Program-made: the position numbers and the translations under genes
From: Natronosalvus rutilus
Lineage (GTDB): Archaea > Halobacteriota > Halobacteria > Halobacteriales > Natrialbaceae
Assembly (NCBI RefSeq): GCF_024204665.1
Contig: NZ_CP100355.1
Span: forward strand, 2,337,451 to 2,401,450
Length of the DNA stretch: 64,000 nt
Direction of reading: 5' to 3'
Shown here: one piece after another, positions 35,509-45,281 of the stretch
Numbering within the stretch: position 1 is the stretch's first letter
How the letters are laid out: every line of letters starts with the position of its first letter
The notes under the pieces: model-generated
What the model saw: only the letters and a program-made list of their open reading frames with translations
Database searches by the model: none
Told to the model about the DNA's origin: nothing

Positions 35509-36750
35509 TCACGAGGACAGGCTTCCTGTTTCTACGACGTGATTTGCAGACACACGCTGGAAATCAGTGGTGTCCGTAGCGGTCACAGTCTCCACAGGCA
35601 TTGATTCGGGCCATCCCAGCCCTAATTCAGAAAAGCCGCGTTGGAGGACGTTCATCGCCGCGTTCGCGTCCCTGTCCGTCTCGAACCCACAGCTCGGGCA
35701 GGAGTGTTCCCTGACCCAGATGGGCTTCGCTGTCTCCACACCACATCGAGCACACTCCTTCGTCGTCCCCTCTGGTTCGACCTGCACGACGTGACAACCA
35801 TATAGGTCGGCTTTGTATTCGAGGAGGGAGATGAATTGTCGCCACGCTGCGTCCTGCTTGTTGCGGGCGTTATGCGACTGTTCGAGCATCCCCTTCACGT
35901 TCAAGTCTTCCACGAATACACCGTCGTACTCACGAACAAGCCACGTCGTAATCTTGTGCTGGTAATCCAGTACTTTTCGTCGGATGTGACGCTTGACCTT
36001 CGCCACTTTCCGGCGTTGCTTCTCGTAACTACTCGACCCTTTCTCCTTACGAGACAACTTGCGCTGTTCGCGGCGGAGTCGTTCGTACTCGTCTTCAAAG
36101 TCGAGCCAGTCAACAGTCTTGCCGTCGCTGGTGTGGATGTAGTTCAGGATACCAAGGTCGATTCCCACGCTATTGCTCGCATCAAGCGTGTCCAGCGCGG
36201 GCTTCTCGGGAACGTGTTCCTCATCGGTTTCGAGACTGAACGAGACGAACCACTCGCCGGTCGTCTCTTTCTTGAACGTGACTTCTTTGATGGTGGCATG
36301 GTCCGGAATCGGACGAGAGTATCGGATTTTGACCCACCCGATTTTACTGAAGCGGACGTAGGCGTACTTGTCGTGACCCCTCTTTTCATCGCGGTCGAAA
36401 CCAGACTGGTTGTACGTCACGCTCCGGTACTCGGTGGGTGCTTGGCGCTTGAGCCGACCAACCTTGTATCCCTTCTCTTTCTTCTCACGAAGGTTTGAGA
36501 GATTGCGGTGGAAGCGCGCGACGGTGGCTTGGGCGGCTTTCGAGTGTAGCTCGCTGAACACCAGCCATTTTCGTTTCCACTCGGGGAGTTTGTTATTCTG
36601 GTCGTACTCACTCGGCTTATCGTCCTCTGGACTGTTCTCGTAGTCCCAGCGGACGTGGTTGTAGAGTTGGCGATGAACATCCAGATGGTGTTCCAGTCGT
36701 TCTGCTACCTCTTGTGTCGGGTAGGCACGGTAGCGGTGACTGTATTCCAT
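35509..36750 (-). CDS. tnpB: TnpB RNA-guided nuclease (IS200/IS605 family)
   Basis: 413 aa. RuvC catalytic residues are all present: D in SVGIDLGILNY, E in VFVEDLNVKG, D in TDRDANAAMN. The zinc finger CARCG...CPSCG is intact. N-terminal HTH-like region YRAYPTQEVAERLEHHLDVH. Known TnpB proteins cut DNA guided by an RNA from the element's 3' end. The gene is full length and probably functional. Confidence 0.93.
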   Translation of the reverse strand: MEYSHRYRAYPTQEVAERLEHHLDVHRQLYNHVRWDYENSPEDDKPSEYDQNNKLPEWKRKWLVFSELHSKAAQATVARFHRNLSNLREKKEKGYKVGRLKRQAPTEYRSVTYNQSGFDRDEKRGHDKYAYVRFSKIGWVKIRYSRPIPDHATIKEVTFKKETTGEWFVSFSLETDEEHVPEKPALDTLDASNSVGIDLGILNYIHTSDGKTVDWLDFEDEYERLRREQRKLSRKEKGSSSYEKQRRKVAKVKRHIRRKVLDYQHKITTWLVREYDGVFVEDLNVKGMLEQSHNARNKQDAAWRQFISLLEYKADLYGCHVVQVEPEGTTKECARCGVETAKPIWVREHSCPSCGFETDRDANAAMNVLQRGFSELGLGWPESMPVETVTATDTTDFQRVSANHVVETGSLSS

Positions 36751-37069
36751 CGCTGTCTCTTAATTAGTCGTATTGTCACTTAACGGTTTGAATCACGAGT
36801 TGTCGGCTTCATCCCCGATCACGGTGGGTTGGGGTATTCGCCTCGATGACCAGTATAAAACACGTGTCGAGTGAATTCAGGTTCAGGTGTGTATGTGCAC
36901 GCGACGGTCGTACATTCGGACACCCGCATCGGAGACGCCAGGGCCAGTGCGCCGGTCAAAACCGTACGGAAGGTCGACCGTAACTCGTTTCGATCGGAGA
37001 ATTTTACGTCAAACGGGCTACAACTTACCACCGCGCAACTTATGCTCGTTCGAAATCTCCATTCGGTCA

Positions 37070-37399
37070 ATGGTAACGGTTGACAATGTGCTGGGTCTTC
37101 TCAACGAGAAGCGCCGCCGATACGCGCTGTACTATCTCAACGAACAGGATGGCGCAGTGCCAGTCGAGGAGGTAGTGGATGCGGTGGCGGACATGGAAAC
37201 GGACGAGGGGTCCTCTCCCCGTCCGGGCGAGAAGTGGAACAACGTCGAACTCTCGCTTCATCACAACCACCTCCAGAAAGCCGACGAGTACGACTTCATC
37301 CACTACGATTCGGAAGCGGGCGTCGTCGAACTCGTCGAATCCCCCACCGAACTCGATATCATCCTCACCGTGGCGAACGTGCTCGAGCGGACGAACTGA
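37070..37399 (+). CDS. winged-helix protein, haloarchaeal DUF7344-like type
   Basis: 109 aa (MVTVDNVLGLLNEKRRRYAL). The pattern LLNEKRRRYALYYLNEQDGAV then VELSLHHNHLQKADEYDFIHYD is a compact winged helix common in haloarchaea as a putative regulator. ACTTATGC about 30 nt before the ATG is a plausible TATA box. The preceding 319 bp hold the element end, a TATA-like GTATAAAAC near 36851 whose product is not clear, and no convincing gene. Confidence 0.8.
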   Translation: MVTVDNVLGLLNEKRRRYALYYLNEQDGAVPVEEVVDAVADMETDEGSSPRPGEKWNNVELSLHHNHLQKADEYDFIHYDSEAGVVELVESPTELDIILTVANVLERTN

Positions 37400-37531
37400 G
37401 TCGCACCTGATAGCCGTGCGATTTCGTCGCAAAACAGTGCCCGAAAGTGTCCTCGAGCAATCCACCTCCGTATCTGCCAGCAGTCGCACCATCCGGGTCC
37501 TCGAGGGTTCACATTCCCCTCCCCAAACCCG

Positions 37532-38854
37532 CTACTCGTCCTCGACGAGACAGTAAGCGTGTCCGGGTGTCTCGAAGATCGCCTCCTCGGTGTCGCTCCA
37601 GTAGTTCGAGATTCTGGCTCGTTCGGCGTAGTAGATCCGGCCGTCGCGCGGAATCGGTTCGCTGGTCACGTGACCGCGGTTCATCACTTTCCAACGAACG
37701 TCTCCGGTGTCCTTCTCGAGTGCGTAGAGGTGGCCATCATAGGAGCCCACCAGCACCGCGTCGGCGGTCACCGTCAGCGATCCCAGCACGTTGCCCTCGA
37801 CGTGGGTCGACCACAGTTCCTCGCCCGTGTCGGCGTCCAGCGCGTAGACGTTCCAGTCGTCGCCGCCCGTGTAGACGACGTTCGTCTCCGGGTCGATTCC
37901 CGGATTCGACATGACCACCTCGCCGATCTCGAACGACCACTCCTCGCTCCCATCCTCGAGATTGAGGCGGTAGAAGTAGCCGTCCCAGGAACCGACGAAC
38001 GCGCCGCCGTCGTAAGTCGGGATCGTCCCTTTGACGTGGTGGCCGGTCTCGAATTGCCAGGCGAACTCGAGGGAGGGAAACTCCCAGGCGTAGACGACGC
38101 CGTCGTTCGACCCGGTGACCATCCGCTCGGTTTCCGGGTCGATAGCCGTCGAGGGGTGGGGCATCCCCCACAGGCGGTCGTCCTTCCACAGTGGCTCGCC
38201 GGTGCCGGCGTCGAGGGCCCACATCGTCCCCGCGTTCGGGTTCGCGTACTCGGTGACGACGTAGATCACGCCGTCCCAGTAGGCCGGGCTCGAGCCGATT
38301 GCGATGGAGCCGTCGAGTTGACCGCCCGTCGTGTGCCAGATCTCGTCTCCGGTTTTGGGATCGAAGGCGTACATGTCGCCGTCGTAGCCCCCGAGGTAGG
38401 CCACGTCGCCGATGACTGTTGGCGTCCCATGAAAGCCCAGGGATCGCGAAGCGCCCGTCATCCGCGTCCACCTGTGCTCGCCGTGCGGGGTTACCGCGTG
38501 GATACGGCCGGTGTCGGACGGGATCAAGATCGTCTCGCCGTCGGGCGTCGGCAGGGGACTCGACTTCGCCGCGGTGTGGCCGATGTAGTTGACCGGGAGC
38601 GACCAGTTGACCGCCACCGACTCCGGCACGGTCTCGTCCGGGTAGTATCCGAGTCGGCGGAGCCCGCGGCGAAACATCGCCGCGTCGTCGCGGTCCGGGT
38701 ACGTTTCGTCGTAAGGCAGGATCTCGGGGTCGAACGAGTCCTGATCCCGCGAGTAGGTGCCGTACCCGGGGAGCGCACAGCCGGCGAGTCCTGCCAGGGC
38801 CAGGCTCCCCCCGGCGAGGACCTGTCGTCTCGAGACGTGCGGTGGACGGGTCAT
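37532..38854 (-). CDS. Tat-exported PQQ-type beta-propeller lipoprotein
   Basis: 440 aa. Twin-arginine signal with lipobox (SRRQVLAGGSLALAGLAGC) marks Tat export and lipid anchoring. The mature protein has repeated PQQ-like blades (YAFDPKTGDEIWHT, WALDAGTGEPLWK, YALDADTGEELWST, YALEKDTGDVRWKV). No enzyme residues seen; probably a ligand- or protein-binding surface propeller. ATG at 38854 chosen because it starts the Tat signal. Confidence 0.88.
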   Translation of the reverse strand: MTRPPHVSRRQVLAGGSLALAGLAGCALPGYGTYSRDQDSFDPEILPYDETYPDRDDAAMFRRGLRRLGYYPDETVPESVAVNWSLPVNYIGHTAAKSSPLPTPDGETILIPSDTGRIHAVTPHGEHRWTRMTGASRSLGFHGTPTVIGDVAYLGGYDGDMYAFDPKTGDEIWHTTGGQLDGSIAIGSSPAYWDGVIYVVTEYANPNAGTMWALDAGTGEPLWKDDRLWGMPHPSTAIDPETERMVTGSNDGVVYAWEFPSLEFAWQFETGHHVKGTIPTYDGGAFVGSWDGYFYRLNLEDGSEEWSFEIGEVVMSNPGIDPETNVVYTGGDDWNVYALDADTGEELWSTHVEGNVLGSLTVTADAVLVGSYDGHLYALEKDTGDVRWKVMNRGHVTSEPIPRDGRIYYAERARISNYWSDTEEAIFETPGHAYCLVEDE

Positions 38855-38931
38855 CTGTCGTCGAGCCAATTGGAAGGGTTCCGGTATAGTTCCGCCGGTT
38901 CGGTAGGTCACGTCGCCGACGTCTCGAATAG

Positions 38932-39051
38932 GATTCACGACGTCAGGCTACGGAGTTCGTTGTCAGGCACAGGGAGTCGTTGCTAGACCCAAGGATTCGT
39001 TGTCGAGTCGAGGGACTCGTGTCGGATCGAGGGATTCGACGGTCGAATTCG
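38932..39051. repeat. six degenerate tandem repeats of about 20 bp
   Basis: Units begin near 38932, 38952, 38973, 38993, 39013 and 39032, each starting GGA(T/G/C)TC and containing TCGTTGTC- or TCGAGTCGA-like cores. Between a lipoprotein gene and a small zinc protein gene; the rest of 38855-39230 is AT-rich toward the right (several TATA-like runs near 39150-39210) with no gene. Confidence 0.6.
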
Positions 39052-39230
39052 GGTCGCTCGAGCCAACGGCTCACATCGAGTAGGCTCTTGCTACGATTCG
39101 GTACACGGACGATGACAGACTCCTCGCTATGAAGACGATTAGATAGGATATATATGGACCTTATTCTCGTAATAGGTGTTTTATACGTAAGTGGAATAGA
39201 ACTATATACAGATTTGTGGACGATCAGTAT

Positions 39231-39410
39231 ATGTCAACGCACGCAACACACTGGAACGACACCGCGACCTGCCCGTTCTGCGGCGGCGAACTGAGCGACC
39301 CGGGCGCCGGATTCGTGGACCACATCGGCGTCAACCCCGAGTGTGAGATCGAGTTCGACAACTGGCGCTACAACGTCGCCGACGACCTCGGCGGCACCTG
39401 GAGCGGGTAG
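39231..39410 (+). CDS. small zinc-finger protein
   Basis: 59 aa (MSTHATHWNDTATCPFCGGE). One CPFCGGEL pair plus the later HIGVNPECEIEFDNW gives a likely CxxC...H...C metal site; the C-terminus ends GGTWSG. Many haloarchaea carry such single-domain zinc proteins, probably binding nucleic acid or protein. The intergenic region before it is unusually AT-rich, which suggests an efficient promoter. Confidence 0.78.
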   Translation: MSTHATHWNDTATCPFCGGELSDPGAGFVDHIGVNPECEIEFDNWRYNVADDLGGTWSG

Positions 39411-39459
39411 TCGATAGTCGAGGTGGACCGTCGACCAATCTCGAGCGGCCCTTTGGTCC

Positions 39460-41124
39460 CTAGAACCCGACTGCCTGCCCGTCTTTTCGCGGTTCTGTTG
39501 CCCCGGTGAGTACGTCGCCAGTGTGGCGAACGAGCTGTGCACCGCCGAACATCACGGGCGGGAACACCTGGACGTCGTGGCCCTTGCGCACCAGCCCGGT
39601 CTGGTTCGGGAACCGCTCCTCGACACCGAGGGACCCCTCCTCGCGATACCGCCAGCGCGGCGCGTCGAGTGCTTCCTGGGCGCCCATCCCGTAGTCGACC
39701 AGGTTCGAAACGACCTGGACGTGGCCCTGGGGTTGCATGTATCCCCCCATCACGCCGAAGGCCGCCCAGTCGTCCTCGTCGAACTTCGCGATGGCCGGCA
39801 CGAGGGTGTGGAAGGGGCGTTTGCCGGGCTCGAGGCGGTTCGGATGCTCGGGATCGAGCGAGAACGAGGCGCCGCGGTTCTGGAGGGCAATGCCGGTGTC
39901 GCCGGCGACCAGGCCGCTCCCGAAGCCGGCGAAGCGGGAGTTGATGTAGGAGACGAGGTTGCCTTCCGCGTCGCCGACAGTCAGGAGCACGGTGTCGGCG
40001 TCCTCGGCGGCCTTCGTCGGTACGCCCACCGCGGGGTCCTGGATCGCCCGCTCGCCGATCGCCGCGGCGCGCTCGCGGGCGTAGTCCTTCGATGCCAGCG
40101 GCGGCACCGTCTCGTAGTCGGGGTCAGTGATGTAGTGATGCCCGTCGATGAACGCGAGTTTCGTCGCCTCTGCGAACGCGTGCACCCGCTCGGGGGAGTC
40201 GTACGCGTGATCGCCCGCACCGATTTCCTCCGCGATGTTCAGCGCCTCGAGCGCGATCAGCCCCTGGTTGTTCGGCGGCAGTTCGAAAATCTCCGCGCCG
40301 TTGTAGGAGGTGCTCACAGGCTCGATGAACTCGGGTTCGAAGGCGGCGAGGTCCGAAATTGTGAGAAAACCGCCCTTCGACTGCACCTCGTCGGCGATGG
40401 CTTCGCCGATCTCCCCCTCGTAGACCACGTCCGCGCCCTCCTCGGCGATCGTTCGCATCGACTCGCCCAGGCGCTCGAGCGTAACGACCTGACCTGGATC
40501 GGGCGCTTCGCCGTCGAACAGGTAGGCCTCGCGGGCATGGTCGTCGGTAAAGAGGCGGGGTGCACCCTGCCAGTAATAGGAGATGACCTCCGAGACGGGG
40601 TACCCCTCGAGGGCGTAGTGGATAGCCGGCTCGAGGACGTCAGCGAGCGTCAGCGTCCCCAGTTCTTCGACGGTGGCCTCCCAGCCGCGGGCCGTCCCCG
40701 GAACTGTGACCGCGTGCGGGCCTAAGAACGGCATCTCGAGGTCGTCGCTCGTGGTGTCGTCAACGGCGTAGCCCCTGGATTCGGGGTACCAGTCGGCGGC
40801 GTTCTCACGTTCCTGGACGGAGCGCGTCACATTCTCGATGGTCGCCTCGGCGGGGGCGCTACCGCAGGCGCGCATGGCGCCGACCTCACCGTCGGCGGTT
40901 CGGTAAAGGGCGAAGACGTCGCCACCGAGGCCGGTCGAGGTGGGTTCAACGACGTTCAGCGCGGCCGCGGTGGCGACGGCCGCGTCGAAGGCGTTCCCAC
41001 CGTCCTCGAGGATCGAGAGGCCAGCCTGGGCTGCCAGCGGCTGGCTCGTGGCGACCATCCCGCCGGTGGCGTGGACCGAGGAGCGTCTCGAGTCGAATCG
41101 ATCGAGGTCGTAGTCGGTGCTCAT
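39460..41124 (-). CDS. ggt: gamma-glutamyltransferase
   Basis: 554 aa Ntn hydrolase. Cleaves gamma-glutamyl bonds; the family matures by self-cleavage before a Thr. That Thr is conserved here: Thr378 in DADTVLLTVGDAEGN. The substrate-binding GGxx region is in MGGYMQPQGHVQVV and the oxyanion segment near NRGASFSLDPEHPN. Haloarchaea use gamma-glutamylcysteine rather than glutathione, so that is a plausible substrate. No signal peptide is visible, so it is probably cytosolic. Confidence 0.93.
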   Translation of the reverse strand: MSTDYDLDRFDSRRSSVHATGGMVATSQPLAAQAGLSILEDGGNAFDAAVATAAALNVVEPTSTGLGGDVFALYRTADGEVGAMRACGSAPAEATIENVTRSVQERENAADWYPESRGYAVDDTTSDDLEMPFLGPHAVTVPGTARGWEATVEELGTLTLADVLEPAIHYALEGYPVSEVISYYWQGAPRLFTDDHAREAYLFDGEAPDPGQVVTLERLGESMRTIAEEGADVVYEGEIGEAIADEVQSKGGFLTISDLAAFEPEFIEPVSTSYNGAEIFELPPNNQGLIALEALNIAEEIGAGDHAYDSPERVHAFAEATKLAFIDGHHYITDPDYETVPPLASKDYARERAAAIGERAIQDPAVGVPTKAAEDADTVLLTVGDAEGNLVSYINSRFAGFGSGLVAGDTGIALQNRGASFSLDPEHPNRLEPGKRPFHTLVPAIAKFDEDDWAAFGVMGGYMQPQGHVQVVSNLVDYGMGAQEALDAPRWRYREEGSLGVEERFPNQTGLVRKGHDVQVFPPVMFGGAQLVRHTGDVLTGATEPRKDGQAVGF

Positions 41125-41245
41125 GTCAGGGGCTTTCGCTCGGGGATCAAAAGTGCGGGCGTACCGGCAGACCGTGACGAGGGCCTGGTGGGAACGGCTG
41201 GCGTCTCGATAGTACTATAGATACTATAGCATGTCCACCACGAGC

Positions 41246-42772
41246 ATGTCCACCACGAACACGAACCCGCGGGCGGAACCTTCACGGCCTCCGAGTCGAA
41301 ATCTCAGCGAGAACGCGTCCGAATTCCCCCAGCCCATGGCCAACGAACCGTACCTCCCCGGCGTCGACCGCTCCGACGAGAGCGAGGACCGCATCGTCCT
41401 CCACGTCGACGCCGACTGCTTCTACGCCGCCTGCGAGCGCCTCCGCGAACCCGACCTCGAGGACGAACCGGTCGTCGTCGGCATGGGCTACGAACCCGGT
41501 GACTCAGTGGGGGCCGTCGCCACCGCCAGCTACGAGGCCCGCGCGTTCGGCGTCGAGAGCGCCCAGGCCATCTCGACGGCGCTCGAGGCGCTGCCCCGGC
41601 GGATCGACATCGAAGACGACCCCGACTTAGACCTTGCCGTCGAGGAAACCGGCCACTACCGTCCGGTCGACATGGACTACTACCAGTCGGTCGCCGCCGA
41701 GGTGAAGGACATCCTCCACGACTGTGCCGACGTCGTCCGGGAGGTGAGCGTCGACGAGGCCTACCTGGACGTGACCGAGCGCACCGCCTGGTCGGTCGTC
41801 GACGGCTTCGCCCGCCACGTCAAAGACCGCATTCGTCGCGAGGTCGGCATCACCGTCAGCGTCGGCGTCGCACCCTCGATGAGCGCGGCCAAAATCGCCA
41901 GCGACTTCGACAAACCCGACGGCCTGACCGTCGTTCGTCCGGGTGAGGTTTGGGAGTTCCTGGCACCGCTCGAGGTCGACTTGCTCCACGGCGTCGGCCC
42001 CGTGACGGCCCGCGAACTGCGGTCGATGGAGCTCGAGACGGCGGCGGACGTCGCTGCCACCGATCCGGAGCCCCTCGTCGACCGATTCGGCGAGCGCGGC
42101 CGCGAACTCTACGAGCGCGCACGAGGAGACGACGACCGCCGCGTCGAACCGAAGGGGCTTCCCAAGAGCTTCTCGCGGGAGTCGGCGTTTGACGGCCCTG
42201 TCGAGGAGCGCGAGCCGAAATTCGAGCTGGTGGAGACGCTCGCGGCGGCCGTCGCTGACCGAGCCCGACGGGAGGGCGCATTGTACCGAACCGTGGGCGT
42301 GAAGGCCGTTCGTCCGCCCTACGAGGTCAACACGCGCGAGCGCTCGTTGCCCGGACCGGTCGACGAACCCGACCTCGTCCGGGAGATTGCCCTGGACCTG
42401 TTCGCCGAATTCGAGTCCGATCCCGTGCGTAAACTCGGCGTCAGGGTGGCGAACCTCGAGTTCAGCGAGGCTGACCAGGCGAGCCTAGATAGTGTCGACT
42501 GGGGGGATCGAGCGGGATCGAACGAGGCGGACTCGAGTACCGACGACGGCAATGACGACGAGAACGACACGCTTGGCGGGGCGGACTCGAGTTCACCCAC
42601 CGAAAGGGTGACCGACGCCGTAGAGCAACTCGACCTCGAAACCGCTCTCGCGTCGGATTCGGGCGGTCAGGACGGGGATCAACGGTCTACCGACGATGAC
42701 GGCGAAAAACGAGCGAACCGCGAGACGTCGGTTCGGGGCTCCGGACAGGCCTCCCTCGACGAGTTCGAGTAG
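41246..42772 (+). CDS. dinB: DNA polymerase IV (Y-family translesion polymerase)
   Basis: 508 aa. Metal-binding motifs LHVDADCFYAACERLREP and VSVDEAYLDVT are intact; palm, fingers, thumb (VGPVTAREL HhH) and little finger follow. The C-terminal ~90 residues are disordered and end GQASLDEFE, a PCNA-interacting box. Start choice: ATG 41246 lies 27 nt after the centre of a TATA-like ACTATAGATACTATAG, fitting a leaderless transcript; 41231 and 41336 are alternatives, and 41336 matches typical homologue length best. Confidence 0.93.
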   Translation: MSTTNTNPRAEPSRPPSRNLSENASEFPQPMANEPYLPGVDRSDESEDRIVLHVDADCFYAACERLREPDLEDEPVVVGMGYEPGDSVGAVATASYEARAFGVESAQAISTALEALPRRIDIEDDPDLDLAVEETGHYRPVDMDYYQSVAAEVKDILHDCADVVREVSVDEAYLDVTERTAWSVVDGFARHVKDRIRREVGITVSVGVAPSMSAAKIASDFDKPDGLTVVRPGEVWEFLAPLEVDLLHGVGPVTARELRSMELETAADVAATDPEPLVDRFGERGRELYERARGDDDRRVEPKGLPKSFSRESAFDGPVEEREPKFELVETLAAAVADRARREGALYRTVGVKAVRPPYEVNTRERSLPGPVDEPDLVREIALDLFAEFESDPVRKLGVRVANLEFSEADQASLDSVDWGDRAGSNEADSSTDDGNDDENDTLGGADSSSPTERVTDAVEQLDLETALASDSGGQDGDQRSTDDDGEKRANRETSVRGSGQASLDEFE

Positions 42773-42936
42773 CGGTTGCCGAGAGCGGCGAAGACGCCGT
42801 CGGCCGAAATGCCCATGCCAGTTCGTTCACGATAGCCAGATACGCCACGGAGACCATCAGCGATATTGAAAGTATAAGTTGTCGCAGGAATACGGTCTAA
42901 CAGACCAGTCCCGAGGCCACAGACGACCGATCTTCC

Positions 42937-44313
42937 ATGACCGACGATATCGACTTCTACGACCTTCTCGACATTTCATCTGACGCCTCTCAGGACGACG
43001 TGAAGCAGGCGTTTCGCGAACAGGTCCGGGTCTACCACCCGGATCTGAACGACGACGCCCGGGCACAGGCACAATTTACGGCACTCAAGAAGGCCTACGA
43101 CATTCTGGGAGATCCGGTCGAACGCCAGGCCTACGACCGCCTCGGGCACGAAGATTACGTCGCCAAGCGAACGTCGGGGCTCCCCTCGCCTGACCTCTGG
43201 AAGTCGGCCAGGGACGCAGACAAGGATACAGACGCAGATGCGGACGCGGACGAGAGCGAGGACGACTCCTCGAGGTCGAAATCGGATTCGGATTCAGATT
43301 CGAAATCGGGATCGAGGTCGCGTTCGTCGACGACCCGTACCTCGAATGCGACCTCGAGCGCGACGTCGGCAGGCGGGACGACGGGTTCGCGAACCTCGAG
43401 TGAGAGTGCGAGCGCCGGCGCGGGATCGGCCAGTGCGTCCACCTCGAGTACGAGCACTGGCACCGAAACAGGGGCCAGCACCGGGACGAACACCCGATCG
43501 AAGGCGACCGCCTCGAGTGCCAGCGCGGGCGGGACGACGACCGGCACCGCCGACTCGACGGGTTCCCGGACCGGGTCGTCCCCTCGCTCTCACTCTCACA
43601 CTGGCTCTCACTCGAGACCAGGTCGACTGACCAACAACGCGCTCGTCCGGTGGTGGCGCAACCAGAACTTCGCCTGGCCGCTCATCTGGACGTCGATCCT
43701 CGTGTATCTCGTCGGGCTCGTCCACTTCGGACTCGAGCACGAGAACGCACTCTCGACCCTGGCGATGGAACTGCAGTCGATCGGCGCCGAGCCGAACGCC
43801 CTCTGGACGTCCCTCTCGACCAGTCGGCACGACATTTCGACCCCGTTCGCGTTCGTCTCGAGCGTCGAGCTGATCGCCCCTCCCTCGCCGCTCGAGCCGA
43901 TCCAGTGGTACGGTGTCCTGGCTGGGGTCGTCGGCCTCTCGTTGCTCCTCGTGCTCGCCGCACGAATCGCCTGGCGCGATGAGACCTGGGGGCCGGTTTC
44001 GATCGACGAGACCATCGTCGTCGGAGTCGCGCTCACCGCAGCAACGATGGCTGTCGGCGGGCCCCTGCTCGTGGGAAGCGTCCTCATGCCGCTGTTGATC
44101 GGCGTCGTCGTTCACCGGACCCACCAGCTTCCCGGGTGGTCGCCCTCGTACCTGTACGTCCTGGGCGTCCTGGCGCCCCTCGTCGGGTTCGCCGTCGCCG
44201 CCGCCGGCTACGCGACGCTTCCGGCCGATCTGGCGCTGTTCGTCGTCGTTCCACTCCTCGGCGCGCTGGGGCTTCCGCTCCGCGTGAGCGTTCGAAAACG
44301 GTTCGGGCGGTAG
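42937..44313 (+). CDS. membrane-bound DnaJ-domain protein
   Basis: 458 aa. Residues 5-70 are a J domain (DDIDFYDLLDISSDASQDDV, HPD tripeptide in VYHPDLNDD), which activates a DnaK-type ATPase. Then follows a ~140-residue Ser/Thr/Gly/Ala-rich linker and a C-terminal half with about six membrane helices. A J domain tethered to a membrane domain suggests recruitment of DnaK to membrane or exported substrates. No DnaK gene lies nearby. Confidence 0.85.
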   Translation: MTDDIDFYDLLDISSDASQDDVKQAFREQVRVYHPDLNDDARAQAQFTALKKAYDILGDPVERQAYDRLGHEDYVAKRTSGLPSPDLWKSARDADKDTDADADADESEDDSSRSKSDSDSDSKSGSRSRSSTTRTSNATSSATSAGGTTGSRTSSESASAGAGSASASTSSTSTGTETGASTGTNTRSKATASSASAGGTTTGTADSTGSRTGSSPRSHSHTGSHSRPGRLTNNALVRWWRNQNFAWPLIWTSILVYLVGLVHFGLEHENALSTLAMELQSIGAEPNALWTSLSTSRHDISTPFAFVSSVELIAPPSPLEPIQWYGVLAGVVGLSLLLVLAARIAWRDETWGPVSIDETIVVGVALTAATMAVGGPLLVGSVLMPLLIGVVVHRTHQLPGWSPSYLYVLGVLAPLVGFAVAAAGYATLPADLALFVVVPLLGALGLPLRVSVRKRFGR

Positions 44314-44358
44314 GTACCTATTGTGGCTATTGTCGCCGTCGTGGCGACCGAATCGTGC

Positions 44359-44991
44359 TCACCCAATCCGCGTCGCCACACCCTTCGTCTGCCGATAGTC
44401 CGAATCGAGAATCGCCTCGAGTCGCTCGAGCAACCGCTCTCGATCCCCGGGTTCCCACTCGGCCGGGTCGAGAATCGGGACGACCATGAACCCGCGTCCG
44501 CGGATCTCTGTCGCGTGGAGGGCGGGCATCTCGAGGTCGATTCGTCGTCGCTGGGTCGTGTACTCCTGGAGGACGTGATCGGTCGCCCTGGCGCCGACTG
44601 GCAGAAGGATGTGGGCGTTGATTGCGCGCAATTCGGCATCGAAGTAGCGCTCGAGTTCGTCGTACTCGTCCGCGGTCGGCGGCCGGCCCCCGGGGAGAGT
44701 ACACATGTGGAGGTAGTCGGCGAAGAAATTCGAAAAGACCGGCTCACTGGCGGGGTCGCTGACGAATCCGACGGCGCGGAAGACGTCCAGGAGGCGCTCG
44801 CTTGCCTCGCGCTCGGTGAACGGGATGCCGGTGGTCTCGCCGCCGTGGACGCCGGGGTGGTCCCCGATCAGGTGAAAGTCTGCGTTGGCGTCGCCGTAGC
44901 CGAACACGGCCGGGACGTTTCCGGGATCGTGCTTCTGGAAGGGCGGTCGCATGCCGAAGGGGTTGCTCGTTCGGTCGGTGACGTTCTCCAC
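44359..44991 (-). CDS. uracil-DNA glycosylase superfamily protein
   Basis: 210 aa. The N-terminal motif HLIGDHPGVHGGETTGIPF corresponds to the GEAPG...G.PF water-activating motif of family 4-like glycosylases, and LPVGARATDHVLQE to the second motif. The four Cys of the family 4 iron-sulfur site are not evident; only CTLPGG is seen. It may remove uracil from DNA, but the family assignment beyond the superfamily is uncertain. Confidence 0.8.
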   Translation of the reverse strand: MENVTDRTSNPFGMRPPFQKHDPGNVPAVFGYGDANADFHLIGDHPGVHGGETTGIPFTEREASERLLDVFRAVGFVSDPASEPVFSNFFADYLHMCTLPGGRPPTADEYDELERYFDAELRAINAHILLPVGARATDHVLQEYTTQRRRIDLEMPALHATEIRGRGFMVVPILDPAEWEPGDRERLLERLEAILDSDYRQTKGVATRIG

Positions 44992-45281
44992 GAGGGTACG
45001 GAGGCATCGAAGCGAAATAACGGCATTGAACCGTTCCGACGAAGGATTCGGATCGGCGTCGCTCGAGTCGACCGTTCACAGGAGCGGTGGCTCGCAGCGT
45101 GAAGGACCCGACGAATTGCTCGTCGTTGGGGGCGATAACTGAGAGCGAAGAGGCGATGACTGTGGGCGAAGGGGCGACGAGTCGATCTCGAAATGCACGA
45201 ACGTGAATAATATATTCGTCTCGAGAGAAAAGATGGGCACGAACCCGAGCATTGAATAGGCTCGCGGTGTCCGGTTCCGGT

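Larger units (their letters stand above)
35467..36834 (-). mobile_element. IS200/IS605-type element carrying only tnpB
   Basis: The tnpB gene is bracketed by two similar 22-nt imperfect palindromes in the same orientation: 35477-35498 (CCCCGCGCACGGTGGCGCGG core, perfect 8-bp stem) and 36813-36834 (CCCCGATCACGGTGGGTTGG core), 17 of 22 positions alike. Subterminal hairpins are the recognition sites of this family. The boundary on the tnpB 3' side is probably TTCAA at 35467-35471; the other boundary is not fixed and may extend slightly past 36834. No tnpA, so mobilisation would need one in trans. Confidence 0.65.

Noticed and set aside
36871-37083. 70-codon frame downstream of a TATA-like box
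   Set aside because: Unusual start, no homology-like features, and overlaps the winged-helix gene start; left unannotated.
44992-45281. Near-repeat GCGATGACTG tract as a regulatory array
   Set aside because: Units are too degenerate and irregularly spaced to support.
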